64,000 nucleotides of DNA, from positions 31,175 through 95,174 of the forward strand of contig CAIJPN010000029.1 of the NCBI GenBank assembly GCA_903822545.1, read 5' to 3'. Positions 1-8,366 of the stretch are shown in pieces. Position numbers and translations under genes: made by a program. Positions within the stretch are counted from its first letter, which is position 1. The number at the start of each line of letters is the position of its first letter. This DNA is from an uncultured Anaerolineae bacterium. GTDB taxonomy: Bacteria; Chloroflexota; Anaerolineae; Anaerolineales; Villigracilaceae. The notes beneath the pieces were generated by a model. It had not been told where the DNA came from and ran no database searches. It worked only from the letters and a program-made list of their open reading frames with translations.

Positions 1-2220
1 GCGCCCCGGGATGCCGGGCGGCAGGAAGGCTGCATCGGCGCGCCGCAGAACTTCGCGGCTGTCATCGGGTGTTTCCACGCGCAGGGAGATGCGGAATTTG
101 ATGTTGGCGCGCATCTGGTCGGTGACGCCTACCGGGCGCTGCGCTGCCAATATGAGTGTAACGCCCAACGCGCGGCCCAGGCGGGTGATGCTTTCAAGTT
201 GGGCTTTGTATTCGGCATTCCCCGAGATCATTTCGGCGAATTCGTCGATGATGATGAACAGGTGTGGGTAAGGCGGGCGCTCGGGGTCGAGGTTCAACCC
301 TTTGCGGCGGTAGTGGACGATGTCTTTGGAGTTGGTATAGGTGTTCAGGCGCTGGCGGCGATCCAGTTCGGCGATGATGGATGCAAAAACACGCGCGGTG
401 GCCGATTGGTCCAGGTTTGAGACGATGTCTACGGCGTGGGGCAGGCGCTTGAATGGTTCGAAGGCCGAGCCGCCTTTGTAGTCTACCAGTACGAAGTTGA
501 GCACATCTGGGTTGAAGTTGAGCGCCATGCCGATGATGAGCGTCATCAACAGCTCAGATTTGCCCGAGCCGGTTGAACCGGCGATGATGCCATGGACGCC
601 ATCCGCTTTGGCTGAGAAGGTCAGCACGCGCGGTTCATTGCCTGAGAGCAGGCCAACCGCCGTGTAGAGCCAGTCGGCAGATTTGGGGTCCATGCTGCGC
701 CGCCAGTTTTCGCGGGCGAATTCCTGAAGCTGGTCAATGGACTGGATGTTGAGCATCTCCAGCAGTGTGACGGTGGATGCCAGGCTGGAGCCGTATCCAC
801 GCCGGATGTCGAGCGGTTCCAGGTGGCGCGAAAAATCGCGGGCTTTTTCCTGGGTGGAAACCAGTTTGGTTGCGCCAACATAGCGGATGGTGTTGAAACC
901 GGTTTCAGCGTAGCGGAAAATGGCGGATTCTTCGTCGTCTGGGTGATTATCCACTTCGATGATGGCATTGCAGCGGCTGGGAACTTTGGCGCGTTCTGGC
1001 ACGAGGAAGATGATGCCCGCCCCGAGCATTTGCCCATCCATCATGATGGTGCTGATGGCGGCTTCGCCTTCCAGGTCGCGCAGGCACGACCAATCGGGGG
1101 CTGGGGTGCGCACATCCACCACGACCAGCAAGAAGGGCAGGCGCACATCTGCGCCGCTTTCTTTATCTTGCAAGCGCATCCGGCGGCGTTCCAAAATGGT
1201 GCGGATGTTCTTCCAGAACAGGCGCATCCGATCGGCTTCGTTCTCGCCCGGTTTTTGGTCAGCCTCGAAGAGCAGGGTTTCGGTTTTGTCGGTTTCCTTG
1301 CAGTGGGGCAGGGCGTAAGCCCAGCGCCAGTACTGGCGCGCGGCGCTCGTCCCGGCTACGTAGAGCATGGTATCCTGCGGCGAGTGGAAGGCGGCATAAT
1401 CGACCAGTATCGTATTCAGGTAGGCATGGACTTTTTCGGGAATGTTCCCCACCACGCCAATGGCATGACGGACGCTGATGCCTTTTGCTTCTTGTGACTG
1501 CTCAGGCCTGCTCTCTTCCTCATCCTGTTTCTTCGCTTCAACCTTTTTTTGTTCTTTTTCATCTGCTGGGGCGTACATTGGTATGGTCACCGGCACATCA
1601 AAAAGCAGGCGTGAGTCTTCGGCCAGGCGGGTGGCTTCGCGCGTCAGCGGGTTATCGGTTTTTTCGTTTTCAGAAATTTTGTAGATGACGGTCGATTGGC
1701 GGGTGCTGAGACCGAGTCTCAGGTGCAGGAAGTCATGGTCGGTGGGGCGGCGTTCCCACAGGCGTGTGCCAGAGCGAATGGCCTCTTGCCGCGCTTCGGC
1801 GGGCAGGTCAATATCTGCGGCCATGCGCAGGGTGGTATCTGGGTTGGGATAGTTGTAGAAGTAATAGATGCGTTGCTGCTCGTGCTCGCTCTCCATCTTG
1901 CGGCGCAGCTCACCAATCCGCCGTTTATAGGATGCTTCGGCTTCATCGCTCTGTTTGCGCTCAGAGATGTTGGTGTAGATGGCCAGCGCCACTGTGGCTA
2001 CCACCGAGAGCATCATCGGGATCATCATCATCATGTTGCGGCCCTGGCTAAACATGGAGACGAGAATATAACCCAGGATCATCACCATTGGCAGGAAGGC
2101 CTGCTGGAGCACCTGCCCAATCTTTACTTCGGTATCTGGCGGGTTGGGGATGTTGTTGGCCCCGGATGGCAGCCCGGGTTCTATGCGGGGCGGTCTATCG
2201 ATATAAACTTTGTTTGCCAT
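1..2220 (-). CDS. EccC/EssC-type FtsK/SpoIIIE ATPase of a type VII secretion-like system (3' end beyond the window)
   Basis: Open frame of 740 codons that is still open at the window edge, so the C-terminus is missing. The ATG at 2220 has a GGGAGAG ribosome site. Two hydrophobic segments (about residues 41-57 and 64-82) form an N-terminal membrane anchor. A long linker follows, then an FtsK-like motor with an intact Walker A (GSTGSGKS, residues 548-555) and Walker B (LFIIIDEF, Glu about 660), followed by an AAQRP segment. This layout, two TM helices and then tandem motor ATPases, is that of EccC/EssC, the engine that exports WXG100 proteins. It is the last visible gene of a minus-strand run of WXG100-like genes, 15 nt after the pseudokinase. 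EccB, EccD or EccE partners are not seen and could lie to the left. An ordinary DNA-translocating FtsK is less likely given the neighbours. Confidence 0.85.
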   Translation of the reverse strand, partial: MANKVYIDRPPRIEPGLPSGANNIPNPPDTEVKIGQVLQQAFLPMVMILGYILVSMFSQGRNMMMMIPMMLSVVATVALAIYTNISERKQSDEAEASYKRRIGELRRKMESEHEQQRIYYFYNYPNPDTTLRMAADIDLPAEARQEAIRSGTRLWERRPTDHDFLHLRLGLSTRQSTVIYKISENEKTDNPLTREATRLAEDSRLLFDVPVTIPMYAPADEKEQKKVEAKKQDEEESRPEQSQEAKGISVRHAIGVVGNIPEKVHAYLNTILVDYAAFHSPQDTMLYVAGTSAARQYWRWAYALPHCKETDKTETLLFEADQKPGENEADRMRLFWKNIRTILERRRMRLQDKESGADVRLPFLLVVVDVRTPAPDWSCLRDLEGEAAISTIMMDGQMLGAGIIFLVPERAKVPSRCNAIIEVDNHPDDEESAIFRYAETGFNTIRYVGATKLVSTQEKARDFSRHLEPLDIRRGYGSSLASTVTLLEMLNIQSIDQLQEFARENWRRSMDPKSADWLYTAVGLLSGNEPRVLTFSAKADGVHGIIAGSTGSGKSELLMTLIIGMALNFNPDVLNFVLVDYKGGSAFEPFKRLPHAVDIVSNLDQSATARVFASIIAELDRRQRLNTYTNSKDIVHYRRKGLNLDPERPPYPHLFIIIDEFAEMISGNAEYKAQLESITRLGRALGVTLILAAQRPVGVTDQMRANIKFRISLRVETPDDSREVLRRADAAFLPPGIPGR

Positions 2221-2235
2221 ATCATCTCTCCCTGG

Positions 2236-3312
2236 CTATGGGGTTACCGGAACTGCTGACATTGCCAGAAGCAGGAGCAGTGAAATTGCCAGCAGCGAAC
2301 CAAGCACAATGAACACCATCCGCCAGTTAACGCGGAAAGGTTTCTTTTCGGCTGGGATGGCCGGGAAGTTGGATTGCAGTGCGCGGGCGAAGGCTGGCAC
2401 ATCGGCAAAGCGCTGGCCCGGCTGGTTTTGGATGGCTTTTTCGGCAATTTCTGGGACATTTTTCAGGTCGATGCGCCCGGTGGGTTTGAACTCTGCCTGG
2501 GAGATTTCGCCCACAACGGCTTCATCCTTCTTCAGGTGATATTCATACGCTGGACGCCCTGCCAGCATCTCGTAGAGCAACATTCCCAACCCGTACACAT
2601 CGGTTGCGGGGCCCGGGCTGCTGCTTCCGCTGAGAATTTCAGGGGCGGTATAGGCAGGCAGGTTGTAGTTGCCATTCCAGGCGTCGATGGCAGCCTGTCC
2701 GCTGGCGCTGATGCCCAGGTCGAGCAAAAGCGGGCGGGGAATGCCCTGCTTATCGAAGCGGATCAAGATCACATCGGGATTGATGCACAGGTGTAATTTC
2801 CCGGCCCGGTGCAGGTAATAGATCACATCCGCGATGCTGATGACGATCCAGCCAGCATGTTGGTACCAGGGCTGCGGGTTTTTGAGCAGTAGGTTGCGCA
2901 GCACAGTCCCCTCGGCATATTTGAAGATGGCGTAAAATTTCAAACGGCCTTCGATCACAATCCAGCCATAGGGGTGCTGTTCGATACTTCCCTGAATGTG
3001 AGCGGGTAAAAGCACTGGCAAGAGTGGGTGCTGCCCGGCTTTGGCCAGTTGCAAAAAGGCTTTGGCTTCCAGTTTCAGCTTTTCTTCACAGCCCACATTG
3101 GCAACTTTGAGCAGGATATTTTCTTTATCGCGCCGGGCGTGGTAAACAATAGCTGAGCGGGTAATGATAAGCGGTTCAATAATTTCAATTGGCCCGAACC
3201 ATTCGCCGTTGTCGAAAATCTCGGTGGCGTTTTCTGCCGGGCAGTATTTTTCCTGACACCACAGGTTAAAATCTTGTGAAATGATGTTACATCTCTGACA
3301 AATTCGCTTCAT
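2236..3312 (-). CDS. Zinc-ribbon, Ser/Thr kinase-like (pseudokinase), C-terminal TM protein
   Basis: 358 residues. I place the start at the ATG at 3312 (GAGG site upstream) rather than at the longer frame, whose first codons lie in a hairpin. The N-terminus has four cysteines (C5, C8, C19, C24) like a zinc ribbon. A Hanks-type kinase fold follows: the ATP-binding Lys in ILLKVANV and an APE-like YTAPEIL are present. The catalytic HRD is replaced by HLC within KLHLCINPDVILI, and DFG reads DLG, so phosphotransfer is probably lost. The C-terminus has a TM helix with few residues beyond it, so the kinase fold should face the cytoplasm. It lies between the WXG genes and EccC, and may read or scaffold the secretion machine as FHA partners do. 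That role is inference. Confidence 0.75.
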   Translation of the reverse strand: MKRICQRCNIISQDFNLWCQEKYCPAENATEIFDNGEWFGPIEIIEPLIITRSAIVYHARRDKENILLKVANVGCEEKLKLEAKAFLQLAKAGQHPLLPVLLPAHIQGSIEQHPYGWIVIEGRLKFYAIFKYAEGTVLRNLLLKNPQPWYQHAGWIVISIADVIYYLHRAGKLHLCINPDVILIRFDKQGIPRPLLLDLGISASGQAAIDAWNGNYNLPAYTAPEILSGSSSPGPATDVYGLGMLLYEMLAGRPAYEYHLKKDEAVVGEISQAEFKPTGRIDLKNVPEIAEKAIQNQPGQRFADVPAFARALQSNFPAIPAEKKPFRVNWRMVFIVLGSLLAISLLLLLAMSAVPVTP

Positions 3313-3420
3313 AAAGCCTCGCTGGATGAGGGCTTCTGCCTGGGCTGGTAAAAACAGTCCGCGCCGCAAAGAGCGGTGCGCTCTCAGCAGACGCGGACGT
3401 TTGCGTAGAGGACAGGCGGA

Positions 3421-3466
3421 TTGACACATATTACCTGCCTTGGGGGAGACAGGTAATATGTGTCAA
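3421..3466. repeat. Perfect 17-bp inverted repeat (hairpin)
   Basis: The arms 3421-3437 and 3450-3466 are exact reverse complements separated by 12 nt. It lies between the WXG-like gene ending at 3480 and the pseudokinase starting at 3312. There is no U-tract, so it is not a typical terminator. An mRNA-processing or stability hairpin, or an operator, is possible. Confidence 0.85.
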
Positions 3467-3479
3467 TATACCGGGGGAA

Positions 3480-3776
3480 TTAGCAGAATCGCCTGGAGCC
3501 TGACAAGTCGCCATCGCGATAGGCGCGGATAGCGCTCTGGATGTCGCCGGAAAGTTCGTGCATTTTCTGCGCAGCTTTCTGGACGTTGGGTTTGATGCGG
3601 TCAATGAAGGTGGCAACTGCGGCAGTTGCGCCGAGCGAGAGCCAGGCAGTGGCTTTCAAAACCAGGCTGAGCGCTTCAAGGGTTTTTGCAACGCCTTCGA
3701 GAATGCTGCCAAAGGTCTGGAAATCTTTGCTCATCTTCTCGACAGCGGGGATATCCATAAAGACTTCGTCTGTCAT
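3480..3776 (-). CDS. ESAT-6/WXG100-sized helical protein without a WXG motif
   Basis: 98 residues, with an AAGGAG site before the ATG. The length, predicted all-helical character and place in a run of WXG100-like genes before an EccC ATPase suggest a secreted ESAT-6-like partner. No W-x-G turn is visible. The centre is unusually hydrophobic (ALSLVLKATAWLSLGATAAVA), more like the LXG/TM-like members. The last residues (DGDLSGSRRFC) are basic and end in Cys. It may pair with the neighbouring 109-residue protein. Family assignment rests mainly on context. Confidence 0.6.
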   Translation of the reverse strand: MTDEVFMDIPAVEKMSKDFQTFGSILEGVAKTLEALSLVLKATAWLSLGATAAVATFIDRIKPNVQKAAQKMHELSGDIQSAIRAYRDGDLSGSRRFC

Positions 3777-3798
3777 GTCCGTTTCTCCTTAATACCGT

Positions 3799-4128
3799 CT
3801 AGAAAATCCCGCCAAATATTTCAAGTAGCGAGTTGGCCTGTTGGGTGGCCTGTTGCACAGCCTGGGCCATCTGTTCTTGGGATTTCTTAATGCCGTTGGC
3901 AAAATTGGTATTGATACCCATAATATTGACCAGCATCGGGATAACTTCGTCGGTCATTTCCTGGGCAAAGCGGTTGGCGCCTTCGCCTTTCCACATACCT
4001 GCCATGACCGCAGAAACCAGGGCGCGTAACGGGGCCGTCACGGCATCTTGGATAATATTAACCTGAGAGAGAATCTGGTTGATGATATCGCCGACAAGGT
4101 CTTCGACCCATTTAAACAATCCAAACAT
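3799..4128 (-). CDS. WXG100 family protein (W-K-G turn)
   Basis: 109 residues, with a strong AGGAGG site before the ATG. Two amphipathic helical stretches flank a MWKGEGANRF turn near residues 45-54, which matches the W-x-G hairpin of WXG100 proteins. The C-terminal half is rich in Gln and Ala (QEQMAQAVQQATQQANSLL), suggesting a coiled coil. Its spacing from neighbours (22 nt and 15 nt) indicates co-transcription. WXG100 proteins usually travel as helical-hairpin dimers through the EccC channel. No YxxxD/E export signal is clear at the C-terminus. Confidence 0.75.
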   Translation of the reverse strand: MFGLFKWVEDLVGDIINQILSQVNIIQDAVTAPLRALVSAVMAGMWKGEGANRFAQEMTDEVIPMLVNIMGINTNFANGIKKSQEQMAQAVQQATQQANSLLEIFGGIF

Positions 4129-4143
4129 GGCTTCCTCCTGGGA

Positions 4144-4434
4144 TTAGAAATTGTTTCCGGCTGAATTATCGGCCTGGCGCATGTCGTTCATGGCCTGTTT
4201 GATGTCATTTGAAACTTCAGAGAACTTGCCACTGAGTTTGTTGACCTTGAAAACAAAAATATTCAGAGCCTGTACATAGGCTTCACCTGGAGGCCCAACC
4301 AGCGCGCCATTTTGCATTTGAGCGGCGATTTTCTGGGCAGTGGATGCGGTTTGTGCCAATCGGTCTGACACACCCTGGCAGTGGGCTGCCATTTCTTCCA
4401 GGGCAGGGTAATTTACACGGATTTGGTCTGACAT
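4144..4434 (-). CDS. WXG100-like protein (degenerate turn)
   Basis: 96 residues. The N-terminus (QIRVNYPALEEMAAHCQGV) and helix-turn-helix layout match WXG100 proteins. The central turn reads ALVGPPGEAY, which keeps the Gly but lacks Trp. This divergence is typical of one partner in a heterodimeric pair. It sits 12 nt downstream of the 101-residue WXG100 gene, its probable partner. A GAGAGG site precedes the ATG. I infer export by the locus ATPase. Confidence 0.7.
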   Translation of the reverse strand: MSDQIRVNYPALEEMAAHCQGVSDRLAQTASTAQKIAAQMQNGALVGPPGEAYVQALNIFVFKVNKLSGKFSEVSNDIKQAMNDMRQADNSAGNNF

Positions 4435-4446
4435 TTTTCGCCTCTC

Positions 4447-4752
4447 TTATCCGATATTGCTGAAGAAACTCTTAGTGCCTTCATCGGCGCTATGGATGGT
4501 GTGAATGATCTGCTTGGCGACATTTCCGGCAATGTCGAGGGCCTGCACCATCCTGCCCATGGCGGGCAATACGGTGCCCTCCATCTCGTTAAAGAATTTA
4601 TCTGCTCCCTGGCCAACCCATTGGTTGCCATGCAGACTTTCAACTTTCCCTTTGGTCTGCTGTAAGAGAGCCCGGAGCTCGTTCTCTTCCGATTGCATGA
4701 GTTTGATGATGTTTTCCATCTCATCATAATTGACTTGAACAGTTCCAGCCAT
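4447..4752 (-). CDS. WXG100 family protein (W-V-G turn)
   Basis: 101 residues. It begins VQVNYDEMENIIKLM and has the classic central turn NQWVGQGADKFF near residues 43-54, followed by a second amphipathic helix ending with HTIHSADEG. This is the clearest small WXG100 protein here. It is the first gene after the promoter-like site at 4909-4937 and so probably the first product of that transcript. It shares the turn and second-helix pattern with the N-terminal module of the protein encoded at 5028-5921. Confidence 0.82.
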   Translation of the reverse strand: MAGTVQVNYDEMENIIKLMQSEENELRALLQQTKGKVESLHGNQWVGQGADKFFNEMEGTVLPAMGRMVQALDIAGNVAKQIIHTIHSADEGTKSFFSNIG

Positions 4753-4908
4753 TTTTCATCCTTTCCAGTGCATAGTGGATAATTCAATACATGCTGGTTT
4801 GACCATTTTCTTGATTCCTGACCAGCCAGGCACCAGGGAAAAACTTTGCGAGGTGGTGTTTTATTTTGTAAGCTGCAACCTCCTTACATTTTAGCAAACT
4901 ACACTAAT

Positions 4909-4937
4909 ACTCTAGCATTTTTGTAATTCAGAGTCAA
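4909..4937 (-). promoter_or_regulatory. Sigma70-type promoter for the WXG100 run
   Basis: On the minus strand, TTGACT (4937-4932) is followed after exactly 17 nt by TAGAGT (4914-4909). It lies about 155 nt upstream of the first small WXG100 gene in a 275-nt intergenic stretch. The rest of that stretch shows no coding signal. Confidence 0.55.
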
Positions 4938-5027
4938 GTAGTCTTTTTTGGGGGCTTTTCCATCTCCGGCACAAATTGTGCAAGGGGATCAGCGAAAAGG
5001 CGCTATTTGAAATTGGCGTGGTAAAGA

Positions 5028-5921
5028 TCACTCATCCTGTTTGTCTTTGATGGCCTTTACGGCTGCGCCGACGGCCGCGCTGCCGACCAACCCGGCGGCC
5101 CCGGCCACAACCCCGCCGCTGCTATCCGGTGTGGGCTGGCTTCCACCTGTGGGTGGGGTGCTGCCAACGGGCGGTACTGCGCCGCCGCCACTGCCACCGC
5201 CGAAATCGTGATCGGGCAGGTTTTGTGCCCCGCCCGAAGCTGCACCGGCAAAGGCGTTTTGCTGCGGCCCTACCGAGCCTGTGCCCAGGCCCTGTAAATC
5301 ACCCTGCATTCCCTGGCTGGAGCCACCACCTCCTCCGCCACCTCCGCCTCCGCTGGCTTCGGGCGTGGTCTCGGGTGTTTCGGTGGCGGCCTGTTCATCT
5401 GGCCCCAGCGGTGTTTCAGATTGGCTGGGAACATCTGATCCAGCTGCGTTGGGTTGCGATGCCTGCCCGGCCTCGTTAAACTGACCAGCCCCAAAATCGT
5501 CACCGGGTTGACCGCCACCGGCAGCCTGCCCGGCCTCGTTAAATTTTCCGGCACCAAAATCTTCGCCAGCCCCGCCTGGCGGCCTGCCGCCAGGGATTGC
5601 GCCGAACATCCCGCCGCTAAAATCACCTTTGGTGAAATTCCCGGCGGTATCCTGGTCAGCTTCGTGGATGATTTTCATAATTTCCAGCAGCTTATCCTGG
5701 GCCATATCGCACGCATTTGCCAGCCGTTTTAGCGCGGGCAGCAGTTCAACCTCCATTTCGGCAAAAAATTTATCGGCGGCCTCGCCGCTCCACTCGCCAT
5801 GCAGGTTTTGGACTCGCTGGCGGGTGTCTGAGAGAATCTGAATGGTGTCGTCACCCTCATTGTTCAGGGTTTTTACGATTTTGTGCAGGTCATCGTAATT
5901 TAGCTGGATCATGTTTGACAT
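5028..5921 (-). CDS. WXG100 protein with long Gly/Pro/Ser-rich tail
   Basis: 297 residues. Residues 1-100 are a WXG100 module (MIQLNYDDLHKIV at the start, turn GEWSGEAADKFF at about 42-53). The rest is low-complexity: two near-identical repeats containing DFGAGKFNEAGQA / DFGAGQFNEAGQA, Glu/Pro/Thr stretches, a run of ten glycines, and a final GAAGLVGSAAVGAAVKAIK helix. Long tails are known for WXG/PPE-like effectors and for surface-displayed T7SS substrates. It follows the VWA-FHA gene by only 12 nt, so the two are probably co-transcribed. The tail could be a flexible spacer through the envelope. Confidence 0.75.
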   Translation of the reverse strand: MSNMIQLNYDDLHKIVKTLNNEGDDTIQILSDTRQRVQNLHGEWSGEAADKFFAEMEVELLPALKRLANACDMAQDKLLEIMKIIHEADQDTAGNFTKGDFSGGMFGAIPGGRPPGGAGEDFGAGKFNEAGQAAGGGQPGDDFGAGQFNEAGQASQPNAAGSDVPSQSETPLGPDEQAATETPETTPEASGGGGGGGGGGSSQGMQGDLQGLGTGSVGPQQNAFAGAASGGAQNLPDHDFGGGSGGGAVPPVGSTPPTGGSQPTPDSSGGVVAGAAGLVGSAAVGAAVKAIKDKQDE

Positions 5922-5933
5922 TTTTTTGCTCGC

Positions 5934-8237
5934 TCAGCTGAGATCAAATCGGATGATAACGTTTGGCCCAAGCCCAATGGCGGTGCCGCTTGTCAGCAAG
6001 ACGGGCTGGCCGGGGGGAATGCGCTGGTTGTTGATGCGAGTTCCATTGCTGCTGTTCAGGTCTGTAATGAAATAAACTCCTTTGGCTGCATCATAAGTGA
6101 TTTGGGCGTGCTTGCGTGAGATGTTGCCTTCCTGGATGATCAACTGCCCTTCGGCCCTGCCGATGACGAATGGGATTTGCGCCACCGGGATGGCTCCGCG
6201 CGGGATGACCGCCCCGGTAGCCTGGATGACCGTTATGGAAGCAGTTTTCTGGCTGGGGCTGGCATAGGCTACCATCGTTGCTCCAGCGCTGGCATCTTCG
6301 GCGATCAGGGTAGCACCTGCCGGGGGTATGGGAGCCACTGCCGGGGCGGAAGGTGGCGCTGGCGGCCTGGGGTTTGAATCTGCCTGGGCTGGTGGTGTTC
6401 GCCCACGCGTGGCAGGAATCGGCTCATCCGCAATGGGTATGACCGGCCCGCCGGATTTTTTCCCATCTTTCAGCTTCCCACCCATGCGCCCCTGCAAAAC
6501 TGGCGTGCCGCTGAGTGATTTTTCGCGCGAGGATGTATACATCATGAACCCAACCACCACGGCGATAATGGCGACGATCATGAACAGGATGATGGGGGAG
6601 GCGATCAGCGCGGCGATGGCGATGGCGATGTAGTTGGGCGATTTGCGGGTGTAGCTGATGCCTTCATATTGCGCGGTGGAGTAGACCTGGTTGTTTTTGC
6701 CCAGGGTGCGCACGATGATGGTGTATTTTCCGGTTGGTACTTCGCTGTCAGCTAGCGCTACAGTCACGTTTCCGGCTTCGCTGCCAGGGGGCGGGCTGGT
6801 GAAATCGGAACCGCTCACTTTGGTGCCGGTGTTTTCATCCACCAGCCAGCCATCGAAGCCACCGATCAGGTTGAGTTGGCTGGTGGTGACGGTGAGCACA
6901 AGGTCATTGTCTTTTTGGGCGACGGCCTGGATGGCGAGTGAGGGCAGGTCGGGGGCAAAGGTGAAATCGTGGATCAGTTCCTGGAAGCTTTTTCCATCGT
7001 TGTCTTTGAACCAGGTGAAGAGGGTCTGGTCGGTTTTGCTCACTGCGATCATGCGCAGTTCGTAGTCACCGCCGATTTTTAGTTTGTCGGTGGGGATGTT
7101 GTAGGCTTTTTGTTGGGCGACATCATCGAACTGGTATTCGGCCACTTTTGAGCCGGCTTTGACATCCCAGATGGCGATTTTGATATATTGCACCAGTTCG
7201 GAGGATGTCATGGCGAGTTGAATGTCGTAGGTCTGGCTTTCTGGTTGGAACTGTAACCCGACAAGTTGTCCGTTAACCGGGCTGGGCGGGCCGGGGTAGT
7301 CGATATTTGATTCGATTGTGAAGGCCTGGCTGAGGCTATCCTGGTCTTTGCGGTTGAGGGTTATCACCACCTGGTTTTTGCCGCGTTTGGGGTAGATCAG
7401 GGCTTCGATCATCCATTGGGCCTTCAGGCCGTCCATGATGTTCTGGAAGGCCTGGGCCATGTTGCCTTCTTTTTCGATGGCTGAGAAGCCGCCGGTGCTG
7501 GCTGCCAGCCCTTTGAGTTCGACATCGTTTAGCGCAGATTCTTTGAAGGATATGCCGATGGTGTTGATGGGGATTTGGGTGCTTTGGGCAAAATCGGAGA
7601 GTTCTTGAAAGCTATGTTTGCTGCATGGTTTCCCGGCGGCGGTTTCATCTTTGCCATCGGTAAACAGGATGATGGCGCGGCGTCCGGGCGGGGCTTTTTG
7701 CAGGGCTTCGGCGGCGCTGTAGGCGGCATCATACAGGCACGTGCCTTTGTTGGCTACTTTGTACTGGTCGATGGCAAAGCTGACTGCCGGGATGTTTTGG
7801 GTGAAGTCCTGGATGAGTTTGATGTCTTCGTTGAATTGCACCACGGAGAAGAAGGCGTTGTCGGGGGTGTTGTTGAGGGCTTCTTTGGCGGCTTTTTTCA
7901 GGTTTTCGGCGGCTCCACCCATACTGCCGGAAGCATCCAGTACCATGACGATGTAGATGGGTACATCTGGTTTTTTGAATTCGGCTGGGGCGCTGAAGTT
8001 GGTTTGGGGTAGTGCGATTTCTGCGCTGGTGATGCCCGTATCGGTGATTGGCAGGCTGGTTTTGGGGTCGTAGATGTTGAAGTAAACCTTCAAGATCATT
8101 GCATCGGGGGTTTCGAGGGTGGTAACCAGGCTCGTGCGAATTTCCCAGCCGGTTTGGGCCAGGACTTCTGTGACCGGGGAAGCTATGAGGGCGATCATCA
8201 AGGTTGCGAATAGCAAGGTCTTCAGGGTACGGTGCAC
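5934..8237 (-). CDS. Exported von Willebrand A domain protein with TM helix and C-terminal FHA domain
   Basis: 767 residues from the GTG at 8237. I choose this start because GGAGG precedes it, the signal peptide (LKTLLFATLMIALIASP...VLAQ) follows at once, and an in-phase ATG at 8306 lies upstream of a -10 box. The VWA domain has an intact MIDAS (DASGSMGG) and lies outside the membrane. A Ser/Pro-poor beta-rich region follows, then one strong TM helix (about residues 545-578), a Pro/Ala-rich cytoplasmic linker and an FHA domain (GRAEGQ, SRKHAQ, SSNGT). The FHA side would bind phosphothreonine. It links extracellular adhesion or assembly to the cytoplasmic face of the secretion locus. Function beyond the domains is inferred. 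Confidence 0.85.
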   Translation of the reverse strand: MHRTLKTLLFATLMIALIASPVTEVLAQTGWEIRTSLVTTLETPDAMILKVYFNIYDPKTSLPITDTGITSAEIALPQTNFSAPAEFKKPDVPIYIVMVLDASGSMGGAAENLKKAAKEALNNTPDNAFFSVVQFNEDIKLIQDFTQNIPAVSFAIDQYKVANKGTCLYDAAYSAAEALQKAPPGRRAIILFTDGKDETAAGKPCSKHSFQELSDFAQSTQIPINTIGISFKESALNDVELKGLAASTGGFSAIEKEGNMAQAFQNIMDGLKAQWMIEALIYPKRGKNQVVITLNRKDQDSLSQAFTIESNIDYPGPPSPVNGQLVGLQFQPESQTYDIQLAMTSSELVQYIKIAIWDVKAGSKVAEYQFDDVAQQKAYNIPTDKLKIGGDYELRMIAVSKTDQTLFTWFKDNDGKSFQELIHDFTFAPDLPSLAIQAVAQKDNDLVLTVTTSQLNLIGGFDGWLVDENTGTKVSGSDFTSPPPGSEAGNVTVALADSEVPTGKYTIIVRTLGKNNQVYSTAQYEGISYTRKSPNYIAIAIAALIASPIILFMIVAIIAVVVGFMMYTSSREKSLSGTPVLQGRMGGKLKDGKKSGGPVIPIADEPIPATRGRTPPAQADSNPRPPAPPSAPAVAPIPPAGATLIAEDASAGATMVAYASPSQKTASITVIQATGAVIPRGAIPVAQIPFVIGRAEGQLIIQEGNISRKHAQITYDAAKGVYFITDLNSSNGTRINNQRIPPGQPVLLTSGTAIGLGPNVIIRFDLS

Positions 8238-8283
8238 GCGAGCCTCCAGGTGATAAGATAAAAATAGTCTGAATTGCATAAAA

Positions 8284-8341
8284 ATTATAGCAAGTTCCGA
8301 TAACATTTTCTAGTGGGTAGCGCCCCCGAAGCCGTTATAAT
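8284..8341. promoter_or_regulatory. Divergent -10 boxes between the VWA-FHA and carboxypeptidase genes
   Basis: The minus strand has TATAAT at 8289-8284 with an upstream TGC extension. The plus strand has TATAAT at 8336-8341. The -35 boxes are weak on both sides. These positions favour translation starts at 8237 (minus) and 8367 (plus). Confidence 0.45.
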
Positions 8342-8366
8342 GTTTTTTTGGGTGCTGATACTTCAA

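Noticed and set aside
5281..5484. Poly-Pro open frame opposite the Gly-rich tail of the WXG protein
   Set aside because: Complement of the poly-Gly run, no coding evidence.
8238..8306. Longer ATG start of the VWA-FHA gene
   Set aside because: It lies upstream of a -10 box; the GTG at 8237 has a GGAGG site and starts directly at the signal peptide.
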